Positions 59,915 through 64,000 of a DNA stretch of 64,000 bases are shown here, piece after piece; the stretch's first letter is position 1; every line of letters starts with the position of its first letter. A program made the translations under genes and the position numbers. Source of the DNA: Streptomyces sp. CT34 (lineage in GTDB: Bacteria > Actinomycetota > Actinomycetes > Streptomycetales > Streptomycetaceae). The stretch lies in assembly GCF_000805335.1 (NCBI RefSeq), contig NZ_KN708638.1, forward strand, positions 4,972,473-5,036,472. The letters are read 5' to 3'. Below the pieces are notes generated by a model that was not told the origin of the DNA, did no database searches, and was given only the letters and a program-made list of their open reading frames with translations.

Positions 59915-60084
59915 TGTACGCCGCAGCCCCCTACCGCGGCGCCGTCCGCGCCGTCACCCCCCGCGCCCCCGCCGCCGGCCGCCGCGCCCGGCTGCGCGCC
60001 GCCCTGCTGCGCCACTGGCGCGAGGCCCGGCGTGCCGCCGCGATGAACGTGCCGGCCGGCACCGTGAAGCGGGGGCGGGCATGA
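59914..60084 (+). CDS. 56-residue basic protein inside the betaine transporter operon
   Basis: The frame starts MYAAAPYRGAVRAVTPRAPA and is very rich in Arg and Ala (RRARLRAALLRHWREARRAA). It has no membrane segment or known motif. Its start overlaps the ATPase stop (TGATG) and its stop overlaps the permease start (ATGA), so the ribosome would pass straight from ATPase to permease through it. Arg/Ala composition is also what random GC-rich DNA gives, so its reality rests on the double overlap. It may be a translational bridge, or a regulator of the transporter. Confidence 0.55.
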
Positions 60085-62075
60085 GTACCGCAGCACCCAC
60101 CACACCCGGGGCGCCGGTCGCCGCCGGGCGGACCGGCCCGGTGCAGACCCTGCTGCGCCGCCGCGGCCTCGCCAAGCTCCTGCTGCTCGCCGTCGCCGCG
60201 GCGGTCCTGATCCCGCTCGTCCAGGCGAAGTGGTCCGGCGCCGCCTGGCCCGGCGCGCTGACCGTCGACCTCTCGGGACCGCTCGGCAAGACCAGCGACT
60301 GGATCATCAACAACCGTGACAGCCACTGGCTGTTCGTGTACTTCCTCGGCCACCTCAGCAACGCCGTGGTGATCTCGGTACGCGCCGTCTACCTGCTGCT
60401 GCTCGCACTGGGCTGGACCGGCGTGACCGCCGGTCTGACGCTGCTGGCCTGGCGGGTCGCGGGCCTGCGGATCGCCGCCACCGCGCTGATCTCCTTCCTG
60501 GTCAGCGGGTTGCTCGGGATGTGGATCCCGACCATGCAGACGCTCGCCCTGATGATCGTGGCGGTCGCCGCCTCGGTGGCCGTCGGCGCGCTGCTCGGCC
60601 TCGCCGCCGGCCTCTCCGACCGCCTCTTCCGCATCCTGCGCCCGGTCCTCGACACCATGCAGGTACTCCCCGCCTTCGCCTACCTGCTCCCCGTCGTGCT
60701 GGTCTTCGGCATCGGCGTACCCGCCGCGCTGCTGGCCACCGTCATCTACGCGGCGCCGCCGATGGCGCGGCTGACCGCGCTCGGGCTGCGCGGCGCGGAC
60801 GCCGGCGTGCTGGAGGCCGTCTCCTCGCTCGGCGCCACCGGACGCCAGCGGCTGCTCACCGCCCGGCTCCCGCTGGCCCGCAAGGAGCTGCTGCTCGGCG
60901 TCAACCAGGCCATCATGATGGCGCTGTCCATGGTCGTGATCGCCTCGATGATCGGCGCGGCCGGCCTCGGCGACCGCGTCTACCAGGCGCTGGCCTCGGT
61001 GGACGTCGGCTCCGCGCTCGCCGCCGCCATCCCGATCGTGCTGCTGGCCATCGTCATGGACCGCACCACCGCGGCGGCCGGCGAACGCCTGGGCGCCAAC
61101 ACCGGTGCCACCGGCCCCTCGTGGCTGCGCGGCTGGCCCGCCTGGGCCGGGATCGCGGTGCTCACCGCCGCCTTCGCGCTCGGCGGCCGGCTGGCCGGCT
61201 CGGCGGGCTGGCCGTCCGGTGCGACGGTGGCCATCGCCCGCCCGGTCAACGACTTCAAGGAGTGGATGGTCGGCCACCTCTACTCCGGCGTCCCCGTCGT
61301 CGGCGGCACCGCCGACTGGGCCGCGCACTTCACCAACTGGGTGCTCAACCCGTTGCGTGACGGCCTGACCGCACTGCCCTGGTACGGCGTACTGCTCATC
61401 GTCGCCGCGCTGGCCTGGCTCATCGGCACCTGGCGCACCGCGCTGACCGCCGTCCTCGCGATGGCCGCCATCGGCGTCCTGGGCGTGTGGAACCCGTCCA
61501 TGGACACCCTCTCCCAGGTCCTCGCCGCCCTGGTGGCGACCCTGGTGCTGGGCTTCGGCATCGGCATCCTGGCCGCCGGCAGCAAGCGCTTCGAGGCGCT
61601 GCTGCGCCCGGTCCTGGACGTGATGCAGACGATGCCGCAGTTCGTCTACCTCATCCCGGTCGTGGCGCTGTTCGCCGTGGGCCGCGCCCCGGCCGTCGCC
61701 GCCGCCGTGGTCTACGCCCTGCCGGCCGTCATCCGCATCACCACCCAGGGCCTGCGCCAGGTCGACCCGGCCGCCGTGGAGTCCGCGCGGTCGCTCGGCG
61801 CCACCCGCCGGCAGATCCTCCGGCAGGTCCAACTCCCGCTGGCCCGGCCCGCGTTGCTGCTGGCCGTGAACCAGGGCGTGGTGCTCGTCCTCGCCGTCGT
61901 CATCATCGGCGGCCTGGTCGGCGGCGGCGCCCTCGGCTACAACGTCGTCACCGGCCTCGCCACCGGCAACCTGGCCCTCGGCCTGGTCGCGGGCGTCGCC
62001 ATCGTCTGCCTGGGCCTGATGCTCGACCGGGTCTCCCAGCCGACGGAACGCCGGACGACCGGGAAGGGAGCCTGA
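60081..62075 (+). CDS. fused double permease of the glycine betaine ABC transporter (ProW-like)
   Basis: The 664-residue protein contains two ProW/OpuAB-type permease units in one chain. Each has about five to six helices and an EAA loop: EAVSSLGATGRQRLLTARLPLARKE at about residues 243-267, and ESARSLGATRRQILRQVQLPLARP at about 565-588. Additional helices lie before and between. Most bacteria use a homodimer of one 280-residue unit, so the fusion supplies both halves of the pore at once. The unequal sequences suggest the halves have diverged. It starts with an ATGA overlap behind the 56-residue gene. Confidence 0.9.
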   Translation: MSTAAPTTPGAPVAAGRTGPVQTLLRRRGLAKLLLLAVAAAVLIPLVQAKWSGAAWPGALTVDLSGPLGKTSDWIINNRDSHWLFVYFLGHLSNAVVISVRAVYLLLLALGWTGVTAGLTLLAWRVAGLRIAATALISFLVSGLLGMWIPTMQTLALMIVAVAASVAVGALLGLAAGLSDRLFRILRPVLDTMQVLPAFAYLLPVVLVFGIGVPAALLATVIYAAPPMARLTALGLRGADAGVLEAVSSLGATGRQRLLTARLPLARKELLLGVNQAIMMALSMVVIASMIGAAGLGDRVYQALASVDVGSALAAAIPIVLLAIVMDRTTAAAGERLGANTGATGPSWLRGWPAWAGIAVLTAAFALGGRLAGSAGWPSGATVAIARPVNDFKEWMVGHLYSGVPVVGGTADWAAHFTNWVLNPLRDGLTALPWYGVLLIVAALAWLIGTWRTALTAVLAMAAIGVLGVWNPSMDTLSQVLAALVATLVLGFGIGILAAGSKRFEALLRPVLDVMQTMPQFVYLIPVVALFAVGRAPAVAAAVVYALPAVIRITTQGLRQVDPAAVESARSLGATRRQILRQVQLPLARPALLLAVNQGVVLVLAVVIIGGLVGGGALGYNVVTGLATGNLALGLVAGVAIVCLGLMLDRVSQPTERRTTGKGA

Positions 62076-62077
62076 CC

Positions 62078-63067
62078 ATGACCCGTACCCGTATCAAGCT
62101 CGTGACCACCTCGGTGGCGACGGCCGGGGCCCTGCTCCTGGCCCTGTCCGCCTGCGGCAAGGCCGACATGACCAAGCAGACGTCGCCGTTCGCGGCGGCC
62201 AAGGGCTCCAAGTCCGTCACGCTGTCCGTGCAGACCTGGGTCGGCGCCCAGGCCAATGTCGCGGTCGCGAAGTACCTCCTGGAACACGAACTGGGCTACC
62301 ACGTCGACACCGTTCAGGTGGACGAGATCCCCGCCTGGGACGCGCTCAGCCAGGGCCGGGTCGACGCGATCCTGGAGGACTGGGGCCACCCCGACCAGGA
62401 GAAGCGCTACGTCCAGGACAAGAAGACGATCACGGCGGCCGGCGGCAACGGCGTCACCGGCCACATCGGCTGGTGGGTCCCCAAGTACTGGGCCGACGCC
62501 CACCCCGACGTCCTCAACTGGAAGAACCTCAACAAGTACGCCGACCAGCTCCGCACGTCGGAGAGCGGCAGCAAGGGCCAGCTGATGGACGGCTCGCCGT
62601 CCTATGTCACCAACGACAAGGCGCTGGTGAAGAACCTGGGGCTCGACTACCAGGTGGTCTTCGCCGGTTCGGAAGCGGCGCAGATCACCCAGATCCAGCA
62701 GTTCGCCAAGCAGAAGAAGCCCTTCCTGACGTACTGGTACGAGCCCCAGTGGCTGTTCAACGAGGTGCCGATGGTGGAGGTCAAACTCCCTCCGTACACC
62801 GACGCCTGCGCGGCGAAGGGCGCCAAGGACCCGCAGTCCATCGACTGCGCGTATCCGACCACGCCCCTCCAGAAGTACTTCAACACCGATTTCGCCAAGA
62901 GCGGCAGCTCCGCGGCGGCGTTCCTGAAGAACTTCAGCTGGGACAAGAAGGACCAGAACGAGGTCTCCGAGATGATCGCCTCGAACGGCCTCTCCGCCGA
63001 CGAGGCGGCCAAGCGCTGGGTGCACGAGCACCCGGACATGTGGAAGCGGTGGCTGCCGAAGAAGTAG
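62078..63067 (+). CDS. glycine betaine/quaternary amine substrate-binding lipoprotein
   Basis: The 329-residue lipoprotein has a lipobox ALSAC (Cys at about residue 24) after a basic signal peptide. An OpuAC domain follows with aromatic and acidic residues expected of a quaternary-amine cage: QTWVGAQANVAVAKYLLE, LEDWGHPDQEKRYV, GHIGWWVPKYW and FLTYWYEPQWLF. It captures ligand outside the membrane and delivers it to the double permease, whose stop is only two bases upstream. The ATG has GGGAAGGGAG upstream. A large hairpin follows. Confidence 0.92.
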   Translation: MTRTRIKLVTTSVATAGALLLALSACGKADMTKQTSPFAAAKGSKSVTLSVQTWVGAQANVAVAKYLLEHELGYHVDTVQVDEIPAWDALSQGRVDAILEDWGHPDQEKRYVQDKKTITAAGGNGVTGHIGWWVPKYWADAHPDVLNWKNLNKYADQLRTSESGSKGQLMDGSPSYVTNDKALVKNLGLDYQVVFAGSEAAQITQIQQFAKQKKPFLTYWYEPQWLFNEVPMVEVKLPPYTDACAAKGAKDPQSIDCAYPTTPLQKYFNTDFAKSGSSAAAFLKNFSWDKKDQNEVSEMIASNGLSADEAAKRWVHEHPDMWKRWLPKK

Positions 63068-63086
63068 CTACGCGCCGGAAGACGCG

Positions 63087-63135
63087 GTGAGTGCTCGGGC
63101 GGGGACGTCGTGGACGGTCCCGCCCGAGCACTCAC
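63087..63135. terminator. bidirectional terminator after the betaine operon
   Basis: GTGAGTGCTCGGGCGGG (63087-63103) pairs perfectly with 63119-63135. The right arm overlaps the stop codon of the convergent DUF397 gene by three bases, so it probably terminates both operons. Confidence 0.85.
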
Positions 63136-63311
63136 TCGGTCACGGTGCCGATGAACGCGGACCAGGCGGAGCGCGTCACCGCGACGACGGGGCTCGGGTT
63201 CAGCTTGGTGTCCCGGACGAGGACGCGGGGCTGGTTGTCGGCGATCTCGACGCAGTCGTTGGTGTTGCCGCTGCTGTAGGAGGACTTGTGCCAGTTGGGT
63301 ATCTCGCTCAC
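63132..63311 (-). CDS. DUF397 family small protein
   Basis: The 59-residue protein starts VSEIPNWHKSSYSSGNTNDC, continues VEIADNQPRVLVRDTK and ends SAWSAFIGTVTE, the standard DUF397 pattern. These proteins are paired with XRE/DUF5753 regulators throughout Streptomyces (for example the BldB/AbaA and Scr families) and may act as toxin-antitoxin-like or developmental pairs. The GTG overlaps the regulator's stop as GTGA. The stop lies within the terminator arm. Confidence 0.9.
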   Translation of the reverse strand: MSEIPNWHKSSYSSGNTNDCVEIADNQPRVLVRDTKLNPSPVVAVTRSAWSAFIGTVTE

Positions 63312-64000
63312 TTGGACCTCTTCAATGCTTCGTTGAACTTGTCCGTGGATGCCTCAGCCGTCAACGAGCGGGCAGCGTATCGATCATAGACGCGTTGGTA
63401 CTTGATGACCTCTGCGATGTCTTCGGAGTAGTTACCCGTATAGAAACCCTCCGTATACGCACCCCTGATTCCGGAGGGAAGGGTCAGGATCGCGATGATC
63501 CCGTTGACGGGCCCGGAGCCGAACGGAAGTACCTGGATGGTGATGTTCGGCCTCTCCTGCACCTCCAACAGCCTTTCCAGTTGGGCAGTTGACGCATGGC
63601 ACAGGGCAGCCTCGTCGATGACGCCAGACATCCATGGCGGATGCTCTCGGTCCCACACCTTCTGTCGCGCCATACGTTGTTCAACGTAGGAGTCAATGCC
63701 TGTGGGATCGCCGGCCTGTCCAGCCAGCATCAACTCGCGGGCGTAGTCCGGAGTCTGCAGCAAACCAGGAACGATGCTCCCCGCGGTGTGGATCATCCGA
63801 GCCTTCTCCTGACGCATCAGGTACGGCTTCGCGTAGTCCCGCACGGTCTGCTGCTCCAGGATGCGTACCAAGTTGGTGAGGGAGTCCCGGGGCAGATCGA
63901 GCGCGGTCTCCAACTTGCCCGCCAAGTCCCTGTCCGGCGGCACGTCCCCGGTCTCCACCTCGGAGATGCGCGTCTGACTCACGAACACCCGCCTGGCAAG
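63308..64000 (-). CDS. XRE-family regulator with DUF5753 domain (Scr1-like), N-terminus beyond the window
   Basis: The visible 230 residues enter within the helix-turn-helix (LARRVFVSQTRISEVETG). The DUF5753 domain follows, with MIHTAGSIVPGLLQTPDYARELM, VEQRMARQKVWDREHPP, IDEAALCH, ITIQVLPFGSGP and a C-terminal VYDRYAARSLT. Such regulators control development or antibiotic output together with a DUF397 partner, and here the DUF397 gene overlaps the stop. Base composition is clearly lower in GC than the neighbouring betaine genes, which suggests acquisition or lower expression. The 5' end is missing. Confidence 0.9.
   Translation of the reverse strand, partial: LARRVFVSQTRISEVETGDVPPDRDLAGKLETALDLPRDSLTNLVRILEQQTVRDYAKPYLMRQEKARMIHTAGSIVPGLLQTPDYARELMLAGQAGDPTGIDSYVEQRMARQKVWDREHPPWMSGVIDEAALCHASTAQLERLLEVQERPNITIQVLPFGSGPVNGIIAILTLPSGIRGAYTEGFYTGNYSEDIAEVIKYQRVYDRYAARSLTAEASTDKFNEALKRSK

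Overview
The window is high-GC (about 73%) actinobacterial chromosome and reads as a core region of a Streptomyces genome. The evidence is extreme third-position GC bias, frequent GTG/TTG starts, purine-rich ribosome binding sites, Streptomyces-type families (DUF397/DUF5753 pair, DUF6350, DUF5988, DUF3017, NlpC/P60 hydrolases with a c-di-AMP riboswitch leader) and a gene order that, from memory, matches the S. coelicolor pcrA - icmB - sucCD - purNH - folD - mdh - betaine segment. No rRNA, tRNA, CRISPR array, phage or transposase was seen.

Layout. 1-3.3 kb: a cut-off DUF4239 membrane protein, a proline-rich membrane-anchored protein, a membrane protein with an IPT-like tail and a DoxX protein. 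3.4-3.8 kb: a convergent intergenic region with a large inverted repeat and a degenerate tandem array. 3.9-10.1 kb: an envelope-stress block with a PspC/LiaF-like protein and a small coupled membrane protein (minus strand), a transmembrane Ser/Thr kinase, and a PspC-fused histidine kinase with its LuxR-type regulator. Both PspC genes have TCAGGG/CCCTGA repeats upstream. 10.4-14 kb: an esterase, a hydrolase remnant and a benzoylformate-decarboxylase-like ThDP enzyme. 14.2-23.3 kb: two NlpC/P60 hydrolases, pcrA, an M23 endopeptidase with a Tyr/Gly-rich cytoplasmic region, and a lipase-like hydrolase.

23.6-32.6 kb: icmB, then a divergent five-gene module, DUF5691 and SWIM zinc finger on the minus strand against MoxR ATPase, DUF5682 and VWA on the plus strand, with an 11-bp inverted repeat in the shared promoter. 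This resembles the uncharacterised enterobacterial yehLMPQ type cluster and is one of the two best candidates for an undescribed system. 32.7-35.5 kb: two secreted low-complexity proteins and a small peptidoglycan-binding-like protein. 36.2-50.7 kb: central metabolism (sucCD, purNH, folD, icd, mdh) interspersed with membrane proteins and an anti-parallel sigma-like protein that carries its own transmembrane segment.

50.9-54.3 kb: the second candidate system, an operon of three proteins. The first ends with, and the second begins with, a matching QGAxxIGxHNT motif that looks like the RHIM/bacterial amyloid signalling type. The third is a single-pass protein whose outer domain resembles that of the kinase at 6 kb. 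54.3-55.4 kb: DUF5988 and a secreted LppX-like protein. 55.6-63.1 kb: a choline/betaine osmoprotection operon (aldehyde dehydrogenase, GMC oxidoreductase, quaternary-amine ABC transporter with a fused double permease, and a 56-residue gene overlapped on both sides). 63.1-64 kb: a DUF397/XRE-DUF5753 pair running off the edge.

A recurring small-scale theme is tandem duplication: at several gene ends across the stop codon, in protein linkers, and as a 40-bp palindromic element found in both pcrA and the DUF5682 gene.
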